Shown: in pieces, positions 54,710 to 63,161 of the stretch | How positions within the stretch are numbered: the first letter of the stretch is position 1 | Layout: every line of letters starts with the position of its first letter | Source: Candidatus Marispirochaeta associata | Lineage (GTDB): Bacteria; Spirochaetota; Spirochaetia; JC444; Marispirochaetaceae | Length of the DNA stretch: 64,000 nt | Assembly: GCA_001749745.1 (NCBI GenBank) | Contig: JWTM01000418.1 | Coordinates: 186,001 to 250,000, forward strand | Direction of reading: 5' to 3' | The notes under the pieces: model-generated | What the model was told of the DNA's origin: nothing | The model's database searches: none | Seen by the model: the letters and a program-made list of their open reading frames with translations, nothing else | Position numbers and translations under genes: made by a program

Positions 54710-54731
54710 ATGAGAAATTTAACCGTAAAAT

Positions 54732-54760
54732 TTGACATCCGCCCTTAAGCGTACTACATT
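54732..54760 (+). promoter_or_regulatory. Strong promoter of the 54.8-55.0 kb RNA
   Basis: TTGACA (54732-54737), exactly 17 bases, TACATT (54755-54760). Expected start near 54768. Confidence 0.75.
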
Positions 54761-54798
54761 CTAAGTATCAAATGTTTCTTGAGTTAAGGAGGCATTTT

Positions 54799-54867
54799 AT
54801 GGAAGCACCACCCGTTGTGGAGAGTCGGGAACAGCCCCGGCACGTTAGATTTGTTGGAAAAATCTAG
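54799..54867 (+). CDS. Small ORF of 22 codons with an optimal ribosome site
   Basis: AAGGAGG (54786-54792) lies six bases before ATG 54799. The peptide starts MEAPPVVESREQP and ends VRFVGKI, mostly soluble and basic at the end. Its 3' half forms one side of the strongest hairpin of the RNA, so translation and folding would compete. No family recognised. Confidence 0.45.
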   Translation: MEAPPVVESREQPRHVRFVGKI

Positions 54868-54991
54868 TGTAATCAAACGGGGGACGCCTATAGAGAGACA
54901 CTATAGACATTCTTTCCGAACCGTTGTTTTGAGCTCGAGATGAGCATGTAAACGAAATACCGGTTCCTAATTAGTTGTTGGAACGATATTT

Positions 54992-55020
54992 AAAAGCCGG
55001 CCTGAGGCCGGCTTTTTTTT
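54992..55020. terminator. Terminator of the RNA, also facing the caspase-like operon
   Basis: Stem AAAAGCCGGCC / GGCCGGCTTTT (54992-55002, 55006-55016) with A's before and T's to 55020, so it works in both directions; the convergent gene ends at 55036. Confidence 0.92.
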
Positions 55021-55035
55021 GCGTATTCGATTGTA

Positions 55036-56889
55036 CTATTGCGGACCGGTTCTGAAACTGATCACTGTATTTAAATCTATGAAGCTGCCGTCTTTAGATC
55101 GCATTGTCTTCCCATAGAGCTCCGGATTAAGAATGAAGGAATATTCCCTGTTGGGCGATAATTTGAATTCAAGAGGGTAAACTAGGACTGTATCTCCTTC
55201 TTCCCAATAGCTTCCGTCGATATCTACGCGTATTCCATTCCAGCTTATATTACGTCGACCGTGCATAGACTTAGAGAAACTGATCCGTATCTCAGTTACA
55301 TCAGGGCTTACATTCATTTCTCCGTCGCCCGGGGAACTCATCATGAGCAGACCATCCCCGACACCGTATCGGTCAAAAAGAGTTCCATATATCTGTTGGA
55401 GATATTCATCGGAAAAGAGTTCAGCCCTTGCTTTCAGCAGGGAGACCAGTTCGGCGATCTTCTTTTTTTCAAGCAGAGACTCAACTTCCCTAATAACATC
55501 CTCAGGGCCGGCGGCAGCCTGCTTCCCGTACGATTTGAACCAGATCGAGTGAGAGTACCCTTCCTCTAATCCGGCGATCCACTTCCGTTCAATCCGGAGG
55601 TCTTCAAGAGTGATTGATTCAAGTGCATCGCCAAGGGCTTCCGCGAAATCGGTATCGTCGAATCGAGTGAGTACCCCGGTGTTGGTAGAGAGTAGAGCCA
55701 AGGGTTTATCAGTGGGAACAGGCATTGACGCAAGACGTTCTCTATCCAATGTAAACAGCGCTTCCCGGTTCTCCGTCCAGGGACCGTTCCTTCCCAGGTC
55801 CAGGATAATAAATACCACTCCGCTAGTTGACGATACCGTATTTGTTATGCTCCTTAAGGGTATGCACGTGGCCTGGATGCTCGTTAGATCACCGTCGGAA
55901 GGCACTATGAAGGGGCGCCCCTTGATGTCGCTAACCGCATGGGCGGCGATATAGAGAATGAGTAGCTCACTCGAAGCTGTCGCTTCTGCTGCATCAAGCA
56001 CGGCTGCAGCGACTGCCGAACGAGTTGATTTCCCCTCGGGGGCTTCTAGTATCTGAACACGTTCGGCTACTCGGCTGCCCCATGCCGCAAGCGCATCTGC
56101 AACGATCCTGGCGCTTTCGCCTGCAGCCTGCAGATTCAGATCAGCATCATCGTACTCATCGATACCGATAGTCAGGATCTTCAAGCCCGGCCCCGGCAAT
56201 GGCGGCGGCTCCCACGGGGTGTGCTCTTCCGGTTCAGGTTCCGCTCTCTTGGCTAACACAGGCGAGGCCGTCCGATAGGGCCAGGCATCATTGTTAGCTG
56301 CCAATGTGGGCCTGAAGATCCATTGGTCTGCGCCCTCCATCTCGGCAAGCTTTGCGGCAATTTCTGATTCGATACGGGCGTCAATACCTAAGAATATCGT
56401 TTGGATCGAACCGTCGGTTAGCCTACCCATCATCGGAAGATGAGAAATTTCTTCCGGAATAGGTTGCTGCCGCGCTTGAGCATGATCCCGGTTGGTGTCA
56501 AAGTAGTAGGTAACATAGGGAAACAGAGATATCTCACCTTCACGGATTTCAAAACTAAGTGAAGGATTTCTATTATCACCCCAATCTGATTCCGGCGATC
56601 CGTCCCGTAATCTTCGGTCTTCCCGATAGCGATAGCTCCCGGAAGCCAAGCGAAGAACCGTTGTTCCAGCACTGTCCGGCATATCGATTATAAGCTCTTC
56701 TCCGCTCTCCTCATGAATAAAACGGATGCGCGTGGTCCAGGTCGCAGGCCCGGCGCGCAAGGAACGCGTCTCGATGACCGACGCCCCCTCGCCCGGCTTC
56801 CTCTCCGCTAGTTCCGCCCCACCGGCAGCGAAGAGTGCAGCATATGTACAAAAGAGGAACGCCAATACCCAACAAAGCAATCTGCTCAT
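55036..56889 (-). CDS. Exported caspase-like (C14 fold) protein with degenerate active site and C-terminal Ig-like domain
   Basis: 617 residues. Signal peptide 1-24 (ends FAAGG); N-terminal beta-rich region about 35-170, containing YYFDTNRDH; a linker with WEPPPLP; a caspase-like domain from KILTIGIDEYDD (237). The catalytic His is kept (YIAAHAVSDIKGRP, His 318) but the Cys position reads LDLGRNG (364-370), where active members have D-x-C-R. Residues about 510-617 look like a Big_5/SbsA-type Ig domain (PGDGEMNVSPDVTEIRISFS). ATG 56889 overlaps the stop of the upstream gene (ATGA), with GGAAGGAA before it. Confidence 0.75.
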   Translation of the reverse strand: MSRLLCWVLAFLFCTYAALFAAGGAELAERKPGEGASVIETRSLRAGPATWTTRIRFIHEESGEELIIDMPDSAGTTVLRLASGSYRYREDRRLRDGSPESDWGDNRNPSLSFEIREGEISLFPYVTYYFDTNRDHAQARQQPIPEEISHLPMMGRLTDGSIQTIFLGIDARIESEIAAKLAEMEGADQWIFRPTLAANNDAWPYRTASPVLAKRAEPEPEEHTPWEPPPLPGPGLKILTIGIDEYDDADLNLQAAGESARIVADALAAWGSRVAERVQILEAPEGKSTRSAVAAAVLDAAEATASSELLILYIAAHAVSDIKGRPFIVPSDGDLTSIQATCIPLRSITNTVSSTSGVVFIILDLGRNGPWTENREALFTLDRERLASMPVPTDKPLALLSTNTGVLTRFDDTDFAEALGDALESITLEDLRIERKWIAGLEEGYSHSIWFKSYGKQAAAGPEDVIREVESLLEKKKIAELVSLLKARAELFSDEYLQQIYGTLFDRYGVGDGLLMMSSPGDGEMNVSPDVTEIRISFSKSMHGRRNISWNGIRVDIDGSYWEEGDTVLVYPLEFKLSPNREYSFILNPELYGKTMRSKDGSFIDLNTVISFRTGPQ

Positions 56890-59693
56890 TCGAGTTCCTT
56901 CCGCTCTATCAAGGTTCCTTGGGTGAATCGAACCTCGTAGCGCTGGCCTCTGTGGGCATACTGGACCAAAAGGGTGGGTCGTTTTTCCGGATCGCTCTGT
57001 TCTGAGGAGTGGATTGTCAAGCCGTCTGCATCCGGAAGAATAATGACCCAACCGAAGTTATCTCGGTTGATACTCCACTCATTGACTGACGCCGAGACAT
57101 CGAATGAATACCGGGCGTCGCTCTCCGAACAAAGTACCGCATCATCGGGATTGCGAACCGCTTCAATATTATCGAGGCTGATCCCATCCCCGATAGTGTG
57201 CCAGGAGTGCTCTTCATCCCAGGGGGTCAACAGGCGATGGATAGAGGCCTCTGCCTTACTGCCGTCCGTAACATATACCTGCAACTCGGCAGAGAGGATC
57301 GCCGAACCAAGTGGAACCCTCTCGAAGTCGAAGATATCGGAGAAACGCATAAGGATCTGTTGCTCATCACCGCGGAAGGAATTATCTATTTCTGTCTTTA
57401 TCCAATCAGCATATGCGAATACCTCCCGCGATCGCATCTTATCGATCATAGAGTCTGCCGCTCCGGTGTATTCTCCATCAATTTCTGTTGTATCGTTTCC
57501 TCCAAACAGAACCGTCCTCACCACCCTGAATCCATCGGTGCTGCTGTTGCGTCGCGAAAAACTCGAGAATATGCGCTTTTGGACTGTACAGCTATCCGCA
57601 TTGCTCAGCCAGTTCCCACCGCGCTGCACCTTAAGCTGTCCCCGCAAAGGTCCTTCATAATCGGTCTGAGCTTCTTCCGGATAGGGAGCATACCAGTCCC
57701 AACACCATTCGGCGACGTTTCCGGACATATCGTAGATTCCAAGACGATTGGGTTCCTTCTGTTTAACCGGATTAGTCCCGCCGTTTGCGTTCCCCTCGTA
57801 CCAGCCGACGGCATCCAGATCCTGCCCTCCCGCATAGAAAGCGGGCTTTAACACAAGCCCTCCTCCCCGGGCGGCGTACTCCCATTCTGCCTCGGTAGGA
57901 AGCCGATATCCTTCGGCCTCCTTATCCCAAAATACCTCGTACCCGGTTATCTCGTAGCATGGTGTCAGTCCCTCTGAGACACTGCGGCGGTTGCAGTATT
58001 CCAACGCATCATACCAGTTAACCATATAGACCGGATATTCGGGTCCGAGTCCTCGCCTTTGGGTTGCCGGGTTATGGCCCATGATCGCCTCATACTCCTG
58101 CTGGGTCACTTCATGTTCGCTGATAAGAAAATCCCTGGATATATGAATCTCAACCGGCCTTATAGAATCATCTGCGCTCCCTTCCCCAAGAAGAAAATTG
58201 CCGGATTCAACATAGGCAAATCCCGGTGGTGTTTTCAGTCGGCCGCGATACCTGTTGATGCTTAATTTGAGTGCATGTAAATACACCGTTTGCAGCCGAT
58301 CTGCCGCGGCTAATTCCATCAGCAATGTATCGGCCGCGTTCCATTGACGGTCATTTACCAGTGCCGTTAGCTTTTCAAGATCTACCCTACCCAGATCATT
58401 ATCTACTGCTCCTTCAGTATGCCAGATCAATTCAGGAAAGGCCTCACCCAGGATACCCCGCCAATATTCTTCCTGAAAAAGCCGACTATAATCGAGTTTT
58501 TCATTCGCCAGAAGTTCGGCTCCTCGGGTTACATCCGGAGCCGAATCGTCATAGAGGAACAACACCCCACAATCATCATCGACTCGTTGCACCTCCTCCT
58601 CGATCGTATCTCTGTTTAGCGAGAAGAGGGCCTCCCGGCCATCTGTCCACGGACCGCTGCGGCCTACATCGAGAATGAAGAGAACCCTAGCCCCCTCCGG
58701 CTCCACCACGCTGAAGAGCCGTCGTAGGGGAATGCAACTCGATTGCATACTGCTAATGCTCCCGTCGGAGGGGACAATATAGGGTCGACCCTTTATGTCG
58801 CTCACGGCATGACCCGCAATGTAGATAACGAGGGTTTCTCCGTTCCCGATTGTCGAGCTAACTGATCGGATGGTATCAAGCAGATCATTGCGGTTTGTGC
58901 CTTCGGAATCGAATCTGGTATCGAACAAGGACGCAACCCTTTTTGCACCGGCTGCTGCGCTATTCAAGTTCATTGTCGGATCGGCATACTCGTCGATGCC
59001 GATACTGAGAATTTTCGCATTTCTCTGCGGAAGAGGCGGCGGCTCCCAAATGAGCGTTTGACCCGGCATGGTAGCAGTGGACTCGGGACCCGATTGCGTA
59101 TCTTGTAACAGTCCCGCATATCGCCACTGTGAGAATCCTTCCATTTGGGATAATTCATTGACTAGTTCCTTTTCCAGCGCAGGGTTTAGGGCAAAGAAGC
59201 GCGATTGTACGGAACCGTCGGTATAGAATCGTCGCACTTCCTCCAATCCGCGGAACTCCTCAGGCAGGGGCACATCGTTCGATGCCGGATGATCCCGTTT
59301 AGTATCGAAATAGTGCAGCATAAATGGAAGAGGTGTAATCTCCCCCTCTGATATAGAGAAGGAAACGTTCGGGAATCGACCGTTATCCGGTTCGGTATCG
59401 ATTCGCCCCTCCTTGAGAACCGCATCGTCCTCGAGAAAATAGTCTCCCACCGGAAGCTTGTATAGGGAGACCTCTTCTCTATTCGATAGATCAATCCGGT
59501 GCAAGCTGCCGTCCCTGCTGTTATTGAAGACTCCTCGTATAGTGAAGCGGACCGAGCTCGTTCCCGAAGTCTTCGTGTAGATTGCAAGCACCCCTTCGCC
59601 TGGGGATGTTTCCGGCAGTTCGGAGCTACCTCCGGCGAAGAGGGCAAAAGAAGAGAGATACAGGACGAGAATCAGTGCCGAAGATTTCCACAT
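56886..59693 (-). CDS. Exported composite protein: degenerate caspase-like, FGE-sulfatase-like and DNRLRE-like domains
   Basis: 935 residues. Signal peptide 1-20 (ends FAGG); N-terminal region with the same YFDTKRDH motif; caspase-like domain from KILSIGIDEYAD (227), His 295 in YIAGHAVSDIKGRP, Cys position replaced in LDVGRSG (341-347); FGE-sulfatase-like domain about 488-728 (RLPTEAEWEYAARGG, YDMSGNVAEWCWDWY, RGGNW, GFRVVR); C-terminal beta domain about 742-920 of DNRLRE type (HRLLTPWDEEHSW, RPTLLVQY). ATG 59693 is set by AGGAGG six bases upstream; the ATG at 59699 is too close to it. FGE copper-site Cys pair is incomplete (one Cys, 702). Confidence 0.78.
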   Translation of the reverse strand: MWKSSALILVLYLSSFALFAGGSSELPETSPGEGVLAIYTKTSGTSSVRFTIRGVFNNSRDGSLHRIDLSNREEVSLYKLPVGDYFLEDDAVLKEGRIDTEPDNGRFPNVSFSISEGEITPLPFMLHYFDTKRDHPASNDVPLPEEFRGLEEVRRFYTDGSVQSRFFALNPALEKELVNELSQMEGFSQWRYAGLLQDTQSGPESTATMPGQTLIWEPPPLPQRNAKILSIGIDEYADPTMNLNSAAAGAKRVASLFDTRFDSEGTNRNDLLDTIRSVSSTIGNGETLVIYIAGHAVSDIKGRPYIVPSDGSISSMQSSCIPLRRLFSVVEPEGARVLFILDVGRSGPWTDGREALFSLNRDTIEEEVQRVDDDCGVLFLYDDSAPDVTRGAELLANEKLDYSRLFQEEYWRGILGEAFPELIWHTEGAVDNDLGRVDLEKLTALVNDRQWNAADTLLMELAAADRLQTVYLHALKLSINRYRGRLKTPPGFAYVESGNFLLGEGSADDSIRPVEIHISRDFLISEHEVTQQEYEAIMGHNPATQRRGLGPEYPVYMVNWYDALEYCNRRSVSEGLTPCYEITGYEVFWDKEAEGYRLPTEAEWEYAARGGGLVLKPAFYAGGQDLDAVGWYEGNANGGTNPVKQKEPNRLGIYDMSGNVAEWCWDWYAPYPEEAQTDYEGPLRGQLKVQRGGNWLSNADSCTVQKRIFSSFSRRNSSTDGFRVVRTVLFGGNDTTEIDGEYTGAADSMIDKMRSREVFAYADWIKTEIDNSFRGDEQQILMRFSDIFDFERVPLGSAILSAELQVYVTDGSKAEASIHRLLTPWDEEHSWHTIGDGISLDNIEAVRNPDDAVLCSESDARYSFDVSASVNEWSINRDNFGWVIILPDADGLTIHSSEQSDPEKRPTLLVQYAHRGQRYEVRFTQGTLIERKELE

Positions 59694-59703
59694 CTCCATC
59701 CTC

Positions 59704-61344
59704 CTAGCGAATACTCTGCACAACCCGGAAGCCGTTATTCGCATCCCGGTCGTCGGGATAGACACGACCACGACTGGAGACGGCCATATCTTCTTCGAAG
59801 TAGCTCCATGATCCGCCCCGGAGGGTCTTTAGTTCGCCGCTCGCCGGGCCCGCGGGGTTCACCTGCAGGGTGCCTTTGTACTCGGCATACCAGTCCCAGC
59901 ACCACTCCCAGACATTTCCACTCATGTCGTAGATACCGAGCTCGTTGGCGGTAAGCTCACCGCCCGGATGAGGATGACCGCCGGAATTATCCATGTACCA
60001 GCCGGACTCATCCGGATTGCTGCTGCCGGAGAAACTGAGGTTTTTACTATTCGAACCTCCTCGGGCGGCGTATTCCCATTCCGCTTCGGTGGGCAACCTG
60101 AATCCGACGGCCTCGAAATCGCAGGAAACACTGCGCCCCTGAATGATATAGCTTGGTTCAAATCCCATCTGTGCAGAGAGCCAGTTACAGTATGCGACGG
60201 CGTCGTACCAGGTGACATTCACCGCCGGCTGTTCCCCCCTACCCCAGCCCTGATCATCGGGCTTGTCGCGTCCGGTGGTTTCACAGAAGGCGTCGTACTG
60301 CGCGAAGCTGACCTCCTCCTTCATAATAAAGAAGTCCCCCACCACGACATAACGGTCGGGACCTTCCACGCCGAAGCCGACATCGGCTCCGAAACGAAAA
60401 CGACCTCCGGTGACCGGCACGAAACCATCAGGGGTGCGAAACTTTATCTCTTCCGCATCAAGCTCGGTTTTTAGTTGATCCTTCCGGCCGTGAACCATCG
60501 CCAGATTAAAGACTACCTTCGGGCGCTTCTTCACCTCCTCTTCTACCTGTATAAGCATTTCGTAGGCCTCGCGTTTCATTCCCTTCCGTCCGTAGATGGC
60601 GGATAAGGTAAAAAGCACAGCCGGACTGGACTTCCCCTCCTCGACCTGCGCTTCAAGCTGCTCTTCAAGCTCAGCTAAAGATCCGGTCTCGGCCGCCTCT
60701 TCAACGATGGCGGAACAGATCTCGAAGGCGTCCTCCCGATCATCCAGTTGGTCGGAGAATAAGAGAAAGTCGCGACTATTAGCGTAGAGGATGGAGCCGA
60801 TGGTAATAGCTGATTCTATCTGATTAAAATCGGGGAAGAGTGCAGCCAGTAATGATTCGTATTCCGCTAGGGATTTCTCTTGAAGCAGATCGAGGAATCC
60901 CTGTAGGTCCTGATCGGCCTTTTTCATTGTAATTAGATCCGACGGGAGACCGCTTTCTGCATATGCTTTACACGCATCGTGATAGCTATCGCAGGCGGAT
61001 TGAATGAGAGTGTTCAATTCTACCGCTTCAGGCCTGAGATCGAGAGAAGCGAATTCTGTCGACGCCAACTTAAAATTCCCTGCAGCTTCGTCAAGCAGAT
61101 CCTTCATGGCCCACGGATCGCTCCCCTCCGCAGCAGCATTTAAAGCGGATAGGGAAACACCGACCTGCTCCCAGACAGGAAGGGCGATATACTCGGATAA
61201 GGAAAGACCTTCATCAACAGTTGTGGTCGTCACATTCTCCGGTTGCGCCTCAGGCTCGGCGATCGTCGGACTTTCCTCAGGAGAACAACTAATAAATAGG
61301 AACAACACAAGCAGTACCGTAAATAATTTAAAACTTGCCGACAT
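59704..61344 (-). CDS. Lipoprotein with TPR-like region and FGE-sulfatase-like domain
   Basis: 546 residues. Lipobox FLFISC (Cys 20). Residues about 50-300 are helical and TPR-like (LFTLSAIYGRKGMKREAYEMLIQ); residues about 310-546 form an FGE-sulfatase/SUMF1-like domain (VPVTGGRFRFG, RLPTEAEWEYAARGG, YDMSGNVWEWCWDWY, LRGGSW, GFRVVQ). The last part after RGGSW has no cysteine, so the formylglycine-generating copper site is absent; a binding role is more likely. Its stop is 10 bases before the next gene's start. Confidence 0.82.
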   Translation of the reverse strand: MSASFKLFTVLLVLFLFISCSPEESPTIAEPEAQPENVTTTTVDEGLSLSEYIALPVWEQVGVSLSALNAAAEGSDPWAMKDLLDEAAGNFKLASTEFASLDLRPEAVELNTLIQSACDSYHDACKAYAESGLPSDLITMKKADQDLQGFLDLLQEKSLAEYESLLAALFPDFNQIESAITIGSILYANSRDFLLFSDQLDDREDAFEICSAIVEEAAETGSLAELEEQLEAQVEEGKSSPAVLFTLSAIYGRKGMKREAYEMLIQVEEEVKKRPKVVFNLAMVHGRKDQLKTELDAEEIKFRTPDGFVPVTGGRFRFGADVGFGVEGPDRYVVVGDFFIMKEEVSFAQYDAFCETTGRDKPDDQGWGRGEQPAVNVTWYDAVAYCNWLSAQMGFEPSYIIQGRSVSCDFEAVGFRLPTEAEWEYAARGGSNSKNLSFSGSSNPDESGWYMDNSGGHPHPGGELTANELGIYDMSGNVWEWCWDWYAEYKGTLQVNPAGPASGELKTLRGGSWSYFEEDMAVSSRGRVYPDDRDANNGFRVVQSIR

Positions 61345-61386
61345 TATATCCCCTTTGGTACGAAGGTAGCTTTCTTGATCTTTACA

Positions 61387-63099
61387 TCAATTAGAGAGTA
61401 TAGCATTCATCCGTATGCGATCCTGCACAGGCAATCTCAATCCCCAATCTGAGCGATTCCGCAGATAGATTGTCTGGGAAGATTCGAAAAGACTCTCCTC
61501 AATCTCTGTGCGCAGCGGCTTCCTCCCTCGCAGCGAGGATATTCTTATAATCCTGATATTCTCGCTCGTAATCGAAGAGCGCCCCGCTAATCCGTTGCAT
61601 ATAGTAATCAGAGAATACGGCGCGAAATCATCCGAGTTAACCAGCTCCCATGCCGCCTCAATCCGGTCTGATTCGAGTTCTGCCTTCAGTTTCGATAACG
61701 CCGCCGCTTGGCCGCTCCGCAGCTTCCGCCGCTCATCCCGGGCTTCTAGAGCTGGCAGATTTGCGTGGTGCATAATCTCGGGATTTCCGCTCAGAAACTC
61801 CTCCAACGGTCGCTCGCTATCTAGCGCCTCCTCAAGGAGATCGATAAAAGAGACATCATGTTCGGCGAATAAATCCCGTCGAGGAAGAATGAGTTCGCAA
61901 GGGTTCTTAGTTGAATCAATCGTATTTGCAAGTCGATCTTCACTCAGAGTAAAGAGGGATGAGCGGCTGAGCCTAAGCGGAGTATCCCGGTCTGTATTCA
62001 GGAGCAGTACAACCGCACCCGGAAACTCTTCGGTGATTTGGAGAAGATGCCGCAGGGATAAAGCTGTAGCGGCCAGTTCATCGATTCGCGTGTCCGTCAG
62101 AAGCAGGAACGGACGGCCCTTGATATCCGACGCAAAATGACCAGTGATCAACAGGTAAAGGGTGTCAGTCTCCGATGCCGAGGAGGCAATGTGCCTTATT
62201 TCAACGATGATTGCGTCTGAATTAATCTCATTATTTAACAGAAACCGGCGCGAAGCTATTTTTCCTGCCCGCTTAGTAATCCAATCGGAGATTAGGGTCT
62301 CCATGCGGCGAGCCTCTATCTCGTCATCGGGAATCGAAAGTCCAGCCTCCTGGTATGCGCCCAATCCAAGCGATATGAGTGCGGTATCTCCCGCTCCGGG
62401 AAGAGTCGTAAAATCCCAGTCGAACTCAGGTCTTAAGACCTCATCTCTCGGATTCCAGGGCCAACGGGGATAGTTGGCTTTATAAATCGGCACATAGAGA
62501 AGCTGCCGCGCATTGTCGTCGTCCGCAAGCTCTTTCATCAGCTCAGCCTCAAGTTCTTCATCGATAGGAAGGTGTCTAGTGGAGGTATACTCGGCTTTAT
62601 CGTTTCCGGAGATGTTTCCCCAACCGGAATACAATCCCAGCGCCTCGGCCTCATCCGGCAGCGGAACATTTTGCGCCGCACCCATCGAATCCTTACCGGT
62701 GTTGAAGTAGAATACCAGGAATGGGAGCAGTGTAATGGCCTCCGCCTTCACCTCGAAATCGGTGGCGGGGAAGAGGCCTTTACCGTCCTTCCCCTCCTTC
62801 CTACCGTTAGAGAGGAGATCCTTAGACTCAACCAGGTATTTTCCAGCCGGAAGCTCGTATAATGTGGTCTCGGTTCGATCAGAAATTTCAATATAGTGGG
62901 TACTGTTGTCTTCCAGGTTCTTTAGGGTAACTCCGGCAGTCCAGGTTACCTTCTCATCCCGATATGACCAGGTCCTAACGGCCAGCTTTCCAGTTTCAGT
63001 ATCCTGCTCAGGCTGCTCTCCCCCTCCCATACCATGAATGGGAAGATACGGATAAAGGACAAGTAACAATAAGGTTAACATCCAACGATGAACGCTCAT
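61387..63099 (-). CDS. Exported caspase-like protein, most diverged copy
   Basis: 570 residues. Signal peptide about 1-23, then the shared N-terminal region (LPFLVFYFNTGKD, VPLPDE) and caspase-like domain from TALISLGLGAY (239). His 321 in LLITGHFASDIKGRP is kept; the Cys position reads LNTDRDT (367-373). The C-terminal 190 residues are helical, charged and of no family I recognise. The motif SDIKGRP is exactly conserved in all three caspase-like proteins of this cluster. Spacing to the lipoprotein gene is 42 bases. Confidence 0.72.
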   Translation of the reverse strand: MSVHRWMLTLLLLVLYPYLPIHGMGGGEQPEQDTETGKLAVRTWSYRDEKVTWTAGVTLKNLEDNSTHYIEISDRTETTLYELPAGKYLVESKDLLSNGRKEGKDGKGLFPATDFEVKAEAITLLPFLVFYFNTGKDSMGAAQNVPLPDEAEALGLYSGWGNISGNDKAEYTSTRHLPIDEELEAELMKELADDDNARQLLYVPIYKANYPRWPWNPRDEVLRPEFDWDFTTLPGAGDTALISLGLGAYQEAGLSIPDDEIEARRMETLISDWITKRAGKIASRRFLLNNEINSDAIIVEIRHIASSASETDTLYLLITGHFASDIKGRPFLLLTDTRIDELAATALSLRHLLQITEEFPGAVVLLLNTDRDTPLRLSRSSLFTLSEDRLANTIDSTKNPCELILPRRDLFAEHDVSFIDLLEEALDSERPLEEFLSGNPEIMHHANLPALEARDERRKLRSGQAAALSKLKAELESDRIEAAWELVNSDDFAPYSLITICNGLAGRSSITSENIRIIRISSLRGRKPLRTEIEESLFESSQTIYLRNRSDWGLRLPVQDRIRMNAILSN

Positions 63100-63161
63100 A
63101 ACTACTCTACGACTCCGCTTATCTCATTATCCAGGGGGATGTGGAATTCCATGGCCCGCCG

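Larger units (their letters stand above)
54768..55020 (+). ncRNA. Candidate structured RNA of about 250 nt with embedded small ORF
   Basis: Bounded by the promoter at 54732-54760 and the terminator at 54992-55020. Predicted helices by eye: CCAC/GTGG near 54808; a long arm CAC..AGATTT / AAATCT.GTG (54841-54869); CTATAG / CTATAG near 54889; GAACCG / CGGTTC spanning about 54918-54966; GTTCC / GGAAC near 54963. CCCGTT at the start of the ORF can pair with AACGGG downstream. I see none of the landmark sequences of tmRNA, 6S, SRP or RNase P. It may be a dual-function RNA or an mRNA for the small peptide. Confidence 0.5.

Noticed and set aside
54768..55020. tmRNA, 6S, SRP or RNase P RNA
   Set aside because: No tRNA-like ends, tag codons, 6S bubble, SRP tetraloop region or RNase P core sequences were visible.
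56886..61344. Diversity-generating retroelement using the FGE-like proteins as targets
   Set aside because: FGE-fold C-termini are favourite DGR targets, but the only reverse transcriptase here is a group II maturase with SPQG and maturase X domain, 20 kb away, and I saw no template repeat near the cluster.
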